DNA from: Pseudodesulfovibrio profundus
Lineage (GTDB): Bacteria > Desulfobacterota > Desulfovibrionia > Desulfovibrionales > Desulfovibrionaceae
Assembly (NCBI RefSeq): GCF_900217235.1
Contig: NZ_LT907975.1
Coordinates: forward strand, 2,579,001 to 2,643,000
Reading direction: 5' to 3'
Length of the DNA: 64,000 bases
Shown here: piece after piece, positions 17,081 to 24,978 of the stretch
How the letters are laid out: the number at the start of each line of letters is the position of its first letter
Numbering within the stretch: position 1 is the stretch's first letter
Position numbers and translations under genes: made by a program
Notes under the pieces: generated by a model
Database searches by the model: none
What the model saw: the letters and a program-made list of their open reading frames with translations, nothing else
What the model was told of the DNA's origin: nothing

Positions 17081-17881
17081 TTACCAGTTGACGAAGTTGA
17101 TGTTCAAGATGCCTCCCACAACGAGGTAGATGCCCATAGCCACTGCGCTCAGGCCGATGATTGAGGAGAGGACTATCGAGATGACCGGAGCATCCGTCAC
17201 GATGCGCTGGTCAAGCTCTCCAGTGACACGAAGTCTGTCGATCCAGGCGGGACGCTCTTCCTCGACCGATTCGAGATCGGTGTCGCCGGAAAACATGGCA
17301 CGGTCCATGGGGAAGTTGTGTCGGCGAAGATGGGCAATGGCGAAGTGGATGAGAAAGACATGGAGCATGGCCAGTGCCGCCTCTATGCGGTGAACCCACA
17401 AGGCGACGTTGAGGCTCCAGCCTTTGAAGTACTGCGAGGTGTCCAGAGGTGAGTACAGCATGACACCGGTCACACCCAGCACGACCATGCCCCAGAATAC
17501 CGCCCAGTAATCGAACTTCTCCCAGTATCCCCAGCGATCGAACCGGGGAGCCTGACCGCCGATCATCCAGCGCATGTGCGAGAGGAATTGACGGAAATCC
17601 TTTCTTCCCGGCATCAGGGAGTCCTCTTTGGCCAGCTTGCGGGTGGAGAGGATGAATATTGCGTAGATCAGGTGGCAGACAAACAGGATGAGCATGAAGA
17701 TGCCGACCGCCTTGTGGATGACAAGGCTGTTGTCATAGCCGCCCAAAGTGTTTGCAAGCATTTGCCCCCACGATGTCTCGATGTACATCCTGGCCATTCC
17801 CGTGACGGACTGGATCAGAAAGGACAACATCAGAAGAGCGTGAAACGCTTTTTGTGTCGGGGTGAATCGTTTCAGTCTCAT
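17081..17881 (-). CDS. Cytochrome b561/FdnI-type membrane subunit
   Basis: Di-haem cytochrome b-like quinone-interacting subunit, 266 residues. It has a short N-terminal motif F-T-P-T-Q-K-A-F-H-A-L-L, four core membrane helices (about 12-30, 56-78, 125-147, 165-185) with histidines placed as haem ligands (H14, the H in V-I-H-K-A-V-G, and those in V-H-R-I-E-A-A-L-A-M-L-H), and a fifth C-terminal helix (about 233-258). Overlaps the upstream trihaem cytochrome by 4 nt (ATGA), with GGGAGG before the ATG, so translation is coupled. Likely passes quinol electrons to the trihaem partner. Related to formate dehydrogenase gamma and hydrogenase b subunits, but no catalytic subunit is adjacent. Confidence 0.85.
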   Translation of the reverse strand: MRLKRFTPTQKAFHALLMLSFLIQSVTGMARMYIETSWGQMLANTLGGYDNSLVIHKAVGIFMLILFVCHLIYAIFILSTRKLAKEDSLMPGRKDFRQFLSHMRWMIGGQAPRFDRWGYWEKFDYWAVFWGMVVLGVTGVMLYSPLDTSQYFKGWSLNVALWVHRIEAALAMLHVFLIHFAIAHLRRHNFPMDRAMFSGDTDLESVEEERPAWIDRLRVTGELDQRIVTDAPVISIVLSSIIGLSAVAMGIYLVVGGILNINFVNW

Positions 17882-18528
17882 TCGTCACCTCCCTTGCGCT
17901 TGCGGACGAACAACTCGCGCACCATCCACAAACCGGTGTGTGGCAGGAACAGCGCAAAGGTGCCTATGGCGATGATCACCATGATCCAGGCCGCCCAGTA
18001 GAGAACCGGGAAGCTGTCCATGGTTCCGGCCTGCAGAGGTGACGGTTCATGCACGACATACATGGCGAATGAACCGCTTGCCCCCTGATGGCATTTCGCG
18101 CAGACCATGGCATGCCTGCGGATGGGGTTGAAGGGAGAGAAGTAGTGGTTGATCCCGGCAATCGGGTCCTGCCCATGGCACTGCCGACAGGTGATGCCCT
18201 TGCGGGTGACATGCCGGTTGTTGAGCGCGGCGGCCTTGTGGCAATTCTCGCACCGTTGATATCGGTAATTCGGCACCAGAGCGTGTGCATCTGCCGCGTA
18301 CGTTGCAGCAGGGGCGCGTCCTCCGGCAGCCACGGATCGCGTGTCAGCATTCCACTGATTGAATGGGCTGCCGCGACCGGGTCTGACCTCATATTCTTCA
18401 TAGTAGCCCGTGCTCGACTCCCGCATCTTGTAGCGGTCGGAACCGGCAAGCTCCTCCTGTGCTGCACACGGCAGCGCGAGGAGGGTGCTTGTCAGGAGCA
18501 GTAGGGCAATTGTCGGTATGTAGCGCAT
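17878..18528 (-). CDS. Membrane-anchored trihaem cytochrome c
   Basis: 216 residues: signal peptide (cleavage after about A23, L-P-C-A-A-Q), periplasmic domain with three CxxCH sites (C93-H97, C114-H118, C143-H147), then one transmembrane helix (about 176-197) and a basic cytoplasmic tail. Its ribosome site GGGGG overlaps the stop of the octahaem gene. It is well placed to carry electrons from the cytochrome b across to the octahaem protein. The spacing of haem sites and C-terminal anchor do not match NapC/NrfH, which are N-terminally anchored. Confidence 0.87.
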   Translation of the reverse strand: MRYIPTIALLLLTSTLLALPCAAQEELAGSDRYKMRESSTGYYEEYEVRPGRGSPFNQWNADTRSVAAGGRAPAATYAADAHALVPNYRYQRCENCHKAAALNNRHVTRKGITCRQCHGQDPIAGINHYFSPFNPIRRHAMVCAKCHQGASGSFAMYVVHEPSPLQAGTMDSFPVLYWAAWIMVIIAIGTFALFLPHTGLWMVRELFVRKRKGGDE

Positions 18529-18537
18529 GACCGCCCC

Positions 18538-19827
18538 CTATTTGTAGGCGTTCACAGGCTCCACTTCCTTGCCTCTGGGCACAGGCATAGAGGCCAGTAT
18601 CTCAAACCGCTTCTGCAGTTCTTCCAGGTTGTCGTTCTTGTGCTGGTGGCATGTCTGACAGGAGTTCGGTACTTCGGGATTCTTGAGCGTTTCGGATGGG
18701 AGCAGGGTCTTGAATACGTGGCTGTGAATATCGGCAGATTCAGCACTTTGGGCGATTCTCGGCATATGGCAGCCAACGCAGTTGGCAAAGGAGTGGATGG
18801 AGTGGGCCATGTTCTGACTGGTCTGCACATGACAGTTCATGCAGGACTTTGACCCGGTTTCCTTGGTCATGAAACGGGATGCGGGCATTCCAAGCTGGTG
18901 GACCGAGTGGCAGGACGTACATGTCACGCCTTCGCGCCGGTGCTCAGACTGGAGCCAGTCGATGTATTGTTGATGATGCTTCTTGGCAAATTCGTTGGGG
19001 TAGACATGGCTCTTGTCGCCCGCAGCATAGGAGGTGGAGATGTAGTAGGGTTCAAGGGCCTTGCCAGGAGTGTAGCCAACCGGCCAGCCAGCGCCTTTCT
19101 GCATGGTGGACTTGCCGCGGTTGTGACAACTGCCGCAAATCTGAACCGCGGTGCCGCGGGGTAGCTTGGCCGGATTGACAATGGTGTCACGCTTTTCGAA
19201 TACGGCAGTCTTGGGCAGAGCAACATGCCAGGAGCCTGCTCCGTGACACGCTTCACAGCCAACACCGGGTTCCGAGAATGTGCCCTTGGAAGGATCGTTG
19301 CTGTCGAGTTTGGTGCCGGTGGTATGACAGCCACCACACTTGAGCAGCCATGGACGCTTGTCCCAGTCGTGTTCGTGATAATTCACCCAGCGCCCTGTTT
19401 CGGTATTGAACTGGATGGGCGTGATGTACAGTACACCGTCTTTTTCGACGATGTAGCGTTGCTTCCATTCATTGCCGATGGTGAATTTGATGTCTTCTTT
19501 TTTAGGGAAATAGATTTGATCGACTGGTTTCTTGAGTTTGCCGGCGGCTTCAAGTTTGGCAAAATCGGCTTTGATGTCGTTTTCATCGATGTCGACGATG
19601 AAGGCGTCCATATTCATGGTGACATCCTGAGCCATGCGGCTGTGGTTGGTGATCTTCCATGAATCGTAATGTTCAAGGTGACACATTTTACAGGTTTCCG
19701 ATCCAACAAATTCCTTGGGTTGCGCAGTGATCGCGTCCACGTCAACTTTAGGCTCCTGAGGCGTGCAGCCCCAGAACAGGACAACCATGAACGTCGCACA
19801 CAAGAATGCTCGATACCTTCGCCTCAT
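18538..19827 (-). CDS. Octahaem cytochrome c, probable lipoprotein
   Basis: Periplasmic or outer-membrane electron carrier or reductase, 429 residues. Eight CxxCH sites start at C46, C164, C191, C231, C303, C329, C350 and C390. The signal sequence ends F-W-G-C21-T-P, a plausible but non-ideal lipobox. The long haem-free stretch between sites 1 and 2 (about 110 residues) and the paired spacing later recall the cytochrome c554/hydroxylamine-oxidoreductase superfamily; no CxxCK or CX15CH active-site haem is seen, which argues against NrfA, OTR or MccA. Final C-terminal helix E-E-L-Q-K-R-F-E-I-L. First gene of a three-gene operon; GGGGGT precedes its ATG. Substrate unknown. Confidence 0.87.
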   Translation of the reverse strand: MRRRYRAFLCATFMVVLFWGCTPQEPKVDVDAITAQPKEFVGSETCKMCHLEHYDSWKITNHSRMAQDVTMNMDAFIVDIDENDIKADFAKLEAAGKLKKPVDQIYFPKKEDIKFTIGNEWKQRYIVEKDGVLYITPIQFNTETGRWVNYHEHDWDKRPWLLKCGGCHTTGTKLDSNDPSKGTFSEPGVGCEACHGAGSWHVALPKTAVFEKRDTIVNPAKLPRGTAVQICGSCHNRGKSTMQKGAGWPVGYTPGKALEPYYISTSYAAGDKSHVYPNEFAKKHHQQYIDWLQSEHRREGVTCTSCHSVHQLGMPASRFMTKETGSKSCMNCHVQTSQNMAHSIHSFANCVGCHMPRIAQSAESADIHSHVFKTLLPSETLKNPEVPNSCQTCHQHKNDNLEELQKRFEILASMPVPRGKEVEPVNAYK

Positions 19828-20024
19828 AATTACCCCCTACGGTAGATTGTACTGATCCGGGTAAATACTAACACGGTGGAACAGCAACAGGCATTATAAA
19901 GAGGGGCGGCGACAGTTGCGCTTTCCTCAGCAGAGAAGGGGAAAACCATTCGTCTCGAGTACGTATTGAACCGAGGCAATGACCGGTAGCCCGAAGGCAG
20001 AAGTGGGGATTTCGTCCCGTGTCC

Positions 20025-20963
20025 TCAAAGTCGCTGCTCGATCTTGTCCAATTGTGACTCTAGAACAAGAACCCGGTTGAAGACATCCGATGGAAACATG
20101 CCGTGTTGCCAGCGAATGGGGTGCGGCGTGTCTGCACCATTGGTGTTCTCATGGATATGGGCCAGACCGGCGACGATCGTTGAGGCCAGGTCAAGAACGT
20201 CACTTGGTTGAATGTCCTTGCTGTTGGTCCAGCGTTCGAGGGTCATCATGTCGAGCCCCATTTTTTTGCCGATGGTCTCAATACGCCCATAGGTTTCATG
20301 AAGTTTAGCGAATACGTCTTCCGGTCGCTTGCCCGGAGTGACGGGTATTGCCTGGGGAGGGGTAGGAGGATTGGGCAGTGTGTTCAGAATGACGTCGGTG
20401 TAGCTGATGGCAGTGGTGACGGTCTGGTAGACGTCCGAGGGAGAAATATTTCGGTAGATGAGCAGGTTCAACTGTCGGCTTGTCTGGACAACGAGCTTGA
20501 AAACGTCAGTGGGGGTTTTGGTTGGATCAAGGGGCGGAAGTGGTGCAAGCAAGTCCTCCAGGTTGAGCTCTTCGGCAATTTGTCGAATTTGCGAGCTGGA
20601 AATTCGGACCAGTTCGTACACATCCCGGGGCTTTATTTGTCCAATTGGTGTTGCAGGCATTGTGTGTTGCCCAAAAGTTAATTCAAAGGAGAGTTTAGAC
20701 GATTTTCGGACCAGCAGTTTTGCCTGGAAGTATACCTCGTGTGGAGAGACATCGGTCACAACAGGTGGGGCCTGTTCGTTGACCGGACGACCCATGTACC
20801 AGCGTAACTTGTCCACTTCCTGTGCGAGTTGAGCTGTCAGTTGGTAGACATCGGCCGGTCGTTTGTCCTGAGCATGTCCGGTTCTTTCTGCTGCCTGTAT
20901 GAAAAAAAACGTTACCAATAAGATCAGCGTCAGTTGCGGTACTGTGGTCTGTCGTGAAAACAT
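20025..20963 (-). CDS. Secreted protein of eight PxDV(Y/F) repeats
   Basis: 312 residues, signal peptide about 1-32 (cleavage near G-H-A-Q). The mature protein is made almost wholly of eight copies of a unit starting with P-x-D/E-V-Y/F/L and followed by a helix of about 15 residues: anchors at P36, P74, P112, P151, P175, P214, P253 and P291. Spacing is 38-39 residues except 24 between copies 4 and 5. No Cys, no catalytic motif. I do not recognise a family. AAGGAAG lies 6 nt before the ATG. It is on the same strand as, and upstream of, the cytochrome operon, with about 200 bp between, so a link is possible but unproven. Probably a helical-repeat scaffold in the periplasm. Confidence 0.82.
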   Translation of the reverse strand: MFSRQTTVPQLTLILLVTFFFIQAAERTGHAQDKRPADVYQLTAQLAQEVDKLRWYMGRPVNEQAPPVVTDVSPHEVYFQAKLLVRKSSKLSFELTFGQHTMPATPIGQIKPRDVYELVRISSSQIRQIAEELNLEDLLAPLPPLDPTKTPTDVFKLVVQTSRQLNLLIYRNISPSDVYQTVTTAISYTDVILNTLPNPPTPPQAIPVTPGKRPEDVFAKLHETYGRIETIGKKMGLDMMTLERWTNSKDIQPSDVLDLASTIVAGLAHIHENTNGADTPHPIRWQHGMFPSDVFNRVLVLESQLDKIEQRL

Positions 20964-21115
20964 GGCCGACTTCCTTCATTCTTATGATGATAGGTGATCC
21001 GGTTAAACTCACATGAAAATAACCATGTTTTCGTATAGCAGATATTTTTAATATGTCCATGAGTAGCGTGTTGCCTGTAACTGATTTCATGGACATGGAT
21101 CATAAAGGCTGGGGG

Positions 21116-22524
21116 GTAGTGTCCCACGACGTGGTGTAATTGGGGGTAAAGCCTCAAGGTCTTGAAAGAGGCCGCCGTTCGTTCCATAGGGTTTTGTAGC
21201 TAAAACAAGCCCGAAGGAGGAACGAACGGCATGCCTGAGAAGAGAATGACAGGTCGGGACGGGTTCGACAAGATTTTCGTCGAGTCCCACGGCGACTGGC
21301 TGCGTGAGATGGTCACGGCGATCGTGCACGAAGTGATGGAGGCTGAGGTGAGCGCAATAGCTGGAGCCGGCTACGGCGAACGAAAGGCGGAGCGGAACAC
21401 GCACCGCAATGGCTACCGGGAGCGTCAGTGGACGACCCGAGTCGGCGACATTGATCTGCACATCCCGAAGCTCCGCGAGGGGTCGTATTTTCCGACGTTC
21501 CTGGAACCCCGCAGGCGCTCCGAGAAGGCCCTGATCGGCGTTATCAAGGAAGCCTACGTCCAAGGCGTGTCCACGCGCCGTGTGGAACGATTGTGCCAGC
21601 AGATGGGCATCGAGCGGATGGACAAGAATTTCGTTTCGCGCATGGTCCAGGACATCGAGGCTGAGGTTTTGGCGTTCAAGTCCCGCCCCCTGGAGGGCGA
21701 GTTCCCGTATGTGTTTGTGGATGCACGCTACGAGAAGGTCCGCCGGGAAGGCCGCGTGACAAGCATGGCGGTGCTGGTGGCCGTTGGCGTACGCATGGAC
21801 GGCCACCGTGAGGTGCTTGGAGTGGAGCCCACGATGGGAGAACGCTATCTCCTGTGGCGGGATTTCCTGCAGGATCTGACCAGCCGTGGGTTGCAGGGCG
21901 TCCGACTGATAGTCAGTGATGCCCATGAAGGTTTGAAGCGGGCCATCACCGAAGTTTTTTCCGGAACAAGCTGGCAGCGTTGCCGCGTTCACTTCATGCG
22001 CTCCATGCTGGCTCATGTTTCCAAGCGCTATCAGCCAATGGTGTCCGCGTTGCTCAAGACCATTTTCGCCCAGCCCACCCTGGAAGAGGCCCGTAGGGAA
22101 CTGCGCAATGTGGTCGATGCGCTTGAGCCTAAATTTCCAGACGTGGCAAAGCTCGTGGAGGAGGCTGAGGACGAGGTGCTGACCTACATGGCGTTTCCAC
22201 CAGAGCATTGGCGCAAACTGTACTCCACGAATATGCTGGAGCGCCTCATGCGGACAATCAAGGCCCGCACCCGAGTGGTCAGCATCTTCCCTGACGAGAG
22301 GTCGCTGGAGCGCCTGGTTGGCGCCGTACTGATCGAAGAGAACGAGGAGTGGATGGAGGCCCGGCGCTATATCAGCGAAGCCTCAATGGCCAAACTCAAC
22401 GCCGCCCGGCCCCAGCTCCCCCCGCGGGGGGAGCTGGGCCTGGAAGAGGCCGCGTAGGGGATCGAAAGGAAGGTAGTAACCCTGGGAGCTAAGACGGAAT
22501 TACACCACTTGACGGGACACAACT
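21116..22524 (+). mobile_element. IS256-family element, about 1409 bp, complete
   Basis: Imperfect terminal repeats share GTGTCCC and GTGGTGTAATT (21119-21141 against 22498-22520). A perfect 9-bp direct repeat GGCTGGGGG flanks it (21107-21115 and 22525-22533), the size expected for the family, which sets the outer edges. Holds one intact transposase. Inserted in the last codons of a minus-strand zinc-ribbon gene. Confidence 0.92.
21231..22457 (+). CDS. IS256-family (mutator type) transposase
   Basis: 408 residues. N-terminal region E-A-E-V-S-A-I-A-G-A-G-Y-G-E-R followed by R-N-G-Y-R-x-R and P-K-L-R-E-G-S-Y-F-P. Catalytic Asp in V-F-V-D-A-R-Y, second Asp in L-I-V-S-D-A-H-E-G-L, the C-x2-H motif Q-R-C-R-V-H-F-M-R, and the Glu in N-M-L-E-R-L-M-R-T-I-K. 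GGAGG lies upstream of the ATG. No frameshift, so probably active. Confidence 0.96.
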   Translation: MPEKRMTGRDGFDKIFVESHGDWLREMVTAIVHEVMEAEVSAIAGAGYGERKAERNTHRNGYRERQWTTRVGDIDLHIPKLREGSYFPTFLEPRRRSEKALIGVIKEAYVQGVSTRRVERLCQQMGIERMDKNFVSRMVQDIEAEVLAFKSRPLEGEFPYVFVDARYEKVRREGRVTSMAVLVAVGVRMDGHREVLGVEPTMGERYLLWRDFLQDLTSRGLQGVRLIVSDAHEGLKRAITEVFSGTSWQRCRVHFMRSMLAHVSKRYQPMVSALLKTIFAQPTLEEARRELRNVVDALEPKFPDVAKLVEEAEDEVLTYMAFPPEHWRKLYSTNMLERLMRTIKARTRVVSIFPDERSLERLVGAVLIEENEEWMEARRYISEASMAKLNAARPQLPPRGELGLEEAA

Positions 22525-22691
22525 GGCTGGGGGCGGGAGTAATCGAACAGGCGGTCTTTGCTTTTCCCTTTTTCACAGTTGATGCATATCCAGCAGTCTT
22601 TTGGTGTGAAGCGGCAGCGGAGGCTGTTCTGGTAGCGGTGGTAGGTTTTTTCTTTGCAGTGGGGGCAGTATTGGTACTTGAGTATGCTCAT
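22500..22691 (-). CDS. Small zinc-ribbon protein, C-terminus altered by IS256
   Basis: About 63 residues with six Cys: C-P-H-C, a single C, then C-W-I-C-I-N-C, typical of a zinc ribbon. The last codons are supplied by IS256: the frame reads V-V-S-R-Q-V-V then stop, inside the IS end. Removing the IS and one 9-bp repeat restores ...R-P-Q-P-L then TGA, so the protein lost one residue and gained seven. ATG at 22691 is chosen; a GTG 27 nt upstream is possible, and neither has a clear ribosome site. Function unknown. Confidence 0.62.
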   Translation of the reverse strand: MSILKYQYCPHCKEKTYHRYQNSLRCRFTPKDCWICINCEKGKSKDRLFDYSRPQPVVSRQVV

Positions 22692-22781
22692 GGTGGTCGT
22701 GAAGTGTTGAGTCTTCACGAGACGTTACATGAAAAGGGAAGCGTAGGTTGTTTGGAATTGTTGCAATTGCGTGACAAAATA

Positions 22782-23525
22782 TCAGGGATAGTGAACCGAA
22801 ATGAGGGACAATCCTTGGGGCGGAGCAGTGGCCGGAGCTTTTGAACGGTCGGCAGACTCAAGGATCAATTGTAACTCTTCGACGGAAAGCTTGCCACGGC
22901 CGCAGGCCACCAGACAGCTCATGATGATGCGGACCATCTGCTTGAGGAAGCCGTTTGCCTCGAATCGCCAGATGGTTTCGTGCTCGGTAATGCCGGGGCG
23001 CCGGCTGATGGATGTGATGGTGCGGGTCGTGGTTTTCACCACGGTCCCGACATTTTGAAACGCGGCAAAATCGTGGGTGCCAAGGAGAATCGCCGCCGCT
23101 GATTCCATGGTCTCGAAATCAACATCGCCGCAGTTCCAGACAAACCGCCTGCGTTGGGGAAGGCAGAAGGCGGAATGGTGCCACAGGGTGTACTCGTACA
23201 CTTTCCCCCGGGCCGAATAGCGGGCATGGAAATCGTCATCCACCACTTCGGAATGCAGGATGCGCACATCCTTGGGCATGTGACCGTTGAGGGCTCGCTG
23301 CCAGGGAATGGAGCACCAGTGGTCGTCGCAATTGAAGTGAGCCACCTGTCCCATGGCGTGCACGCCGGAATCGGTTCTGCCCGACCCATGAACCCGGGCC
23401 GGCGCATGGGTGATTTTCATGATCGCTTTTTCCACGACGCCCTGCACGGTTCGCTGGCGCGGCTGGAGTTGCCAGCCGGAAAAGTCGGTGCCGTCGTAGG
23501 CGACTGTGAGTTTGATGCGGGCCAT
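22782..23525 (-). CDS. truA: tRNA pseudouridine(38-40) synthase TruA
   Basis: Isomerises uridines 38-40 in the tRNA anticodon stem. The motif G-S-G-R-T-D-S-G-V-H-A carries the catalytic Asp (D52 from the chosen start). K-L-T-V-A-Y-D-G-T-D-F-S-G-W at the N-terminus and F-L-x-x-M-V-R-I-I near the C-terminus are characteristic. The frame extends 93 nt upstream, but M-A-R-I-K-L at 23525 with AGGA before it matches the family. 247 residues is normal. Confidence 0.95.
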   Translation of the reverse strand: MARIKLTVAYDGTDFSGWQLQPRQRTVQGVVEKAIMKITHAPARVHGSGRTDSGVHAMGQVAHFNCDDHWCSIPWQRALNGHMPKDVRILHSEVVDDDFHARYSARGKVYEYTLWHHSAFCLPQRRRFVWNCGDVDFETMESAAAILLGTHDFAAFQNVGTVVKTTTRTITSISRRPGITEHETIWRFEANGFLKQMVRIIMSCLVACGRGKLSVEELQLILESADRSKAPATAPPQGLSLISVHYP

Positions 23526-23677
23526 TTTATCCTGTCCTTGCCGTTGATGCCGTCTACTTACGCGAGAGCGGGTGCTTTTTGAAGCGGAAAAAACATTCGA
23601 AAATCGTGTTGTCAGCAATGGGATAAAGGGGATGGAAGGCGGTTCACTTTTGCCTCGCTCCGTCGTAAACTGTCGCC

Positions 23678-24853
23678 ATGCAGACGTGGATTCTCCATAT
23701 CGATATGGACGCTTTTTTTGCTTCAGTGGAGCAGATGGACAACCCGGAGCTTCGCGGAAAGCCTGTTGCCGTGGGCGGTAGCTCGGATAGGGGCGTGGTC
23801 TCTGCCGCGAGCTACGAGGTGCGCAAGTTCGGCGTCCGTTCCGCCATGAGCGTGGTCAAGGCGCGCCAGTTGTGCCCGGACATCATTCTCGTTCCCGGGC
23901 GCATGAAGCGATACAAGGAGATTTCGGCCCTTGCCATGGGCGTGTTGCAGGAATTTTCGCCTACAGTGGAGAAGGCGAGTGTGGATGAAGCGTACCTCGA
24001 CGGAACCGGGCTGGAGCGCCTTTTCGGTCCCATCGATGAGCTTGGCAGGCAGATCAAGGCGCGAATGAAGGAAGTGACCGGACTGACCTGCTCGGTCGGC
24101 GCGGCACCGGTCCGATTTCTTGCCAAGATTGCCTCGGACATGAACAAACCCGACGGCATGTTCATTATCCAGCCCCACGAGGTCGAACCCTTTTTGCACA
24201 CCCTGCCGGTGAAGAAAATCCCGGGGGTCGGAAAGAAGCTGTTGCAGATACTGAATCGGTATCGGGTTATAACCTGTGGCGACATCCTCAAGCATGATCG
24301 CGCCTTCTGGCAGGAGCGGCTGGGAAAATACGGCGGGGCATTGCACGACCGGGCAAGGGGGATTGATCCCAACGGGGTGGTCACCACCTCGGCGGCCAAG
24401 AGCTGTAGTGCTGAAAACACGTTCAGCGAGGATACCGGCGACAGGGGGCAATTGACGAAGTGGCTGCTGGCCCAGTCCGAGCGGGTCGGGAGCGATCTGC
24501 GGCGACACGGATACAAAGGGCGAACCGTGACCCTCAAGGTCAAGTTCGCGGACTTCAAGCAAATCACCCGCTCCAAGACTTTGAGCGCCAGGACCGACAA
24601 CACCACCGTCATATTCGAGACCGCGTGCGAATTGCTCGCTCAGGTCGAGTTGCGCAGGGCGGTTCGGCTCATCGGCGTGGGCGTGTCCAATTTCGAGGGC
24701 AAGGTGCGCCAGATCACACTATTCGAGGATGCGCCTGAAACCGTGGAGCAGACCAGCGAATTGGATCGGGCGGTTGATGCCGTCAGACAGCGGTTCGGTT
24801 CCGGAGCTGTCACCCGCATGGAATTATTGTCCATGAAAAAGCACAAGAAGTAA
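23678..24853 (+). CDS. dinB: DNA polymerase IV (Y family)
   Basis: Error-prone translesion polymerase, 391 residues. Catalytic carboxylates D9 in H-I-D-M-D-A-F-F and D103-E104 in S-V-D-E-A-Y-L-D; helix-hairpin-helix K-I-P-G-V-G-K-K; little-finger domain to about 345. A Q-I-T-L-F motif at residues 345-349 fits the beta-clamp-binding consensus QxxLF. No ribosome site is obvious and I see no clear SOS box upstream, so induction is unknown. About 40 residues follow the clamp motif, which is usually nearer the end. Confidence 0.95.
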   Translation: MQTWILHIDMDAFFASVEQMDNPELRGKPVAVGGSSDRGVVSAASYEVRKFGVRSAMSVVKARQLCPDIILVPGRMKRYKEISALAMGVLQEFSPTVEKASVDEAYLDGTGLERLFGPIDELGRQIKARMKEVTGLTCSVGAAPVRFLAKIASDMNKPDGMFIIQPHEVEPFLHTLPVKKIPGVGKKLLQILNRYRVITCGDILKHDRAFWQERLGKYGGALHDRARGIDPNGVVTTSAAKSCSAENTFSEDTGDRGQLTKWLLAQSERVGSDLRRHGYKGRTVTLKVKFADFKQITRSKTLSARTDNTTVIFETACELLAQVELRRAVRLIGVGVSNFEGKVRQITLFEDAPETVEQTSELDRAVDAVRQRFGSGAVTRMELLSMKKHKK

Positions 24854-24978
24854 GCAGTGCTGCCGAAATGCGCCGCGTAAAGCTGCCTAATTCGCTTGCC
24901 AACCGGTATAAAGATTACTACATAGTAAAGAGCAGCGCGTTTTGATCAATCCTTTCACTGCTAACAAATCCATAGAGT

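Noticed and set aside
15643..22524. Composite transposon bounded by two IS elements
   Set aside because: The two IS belong to different families (IS5 and IS256), each with its own target duplication, so they inserted separately.
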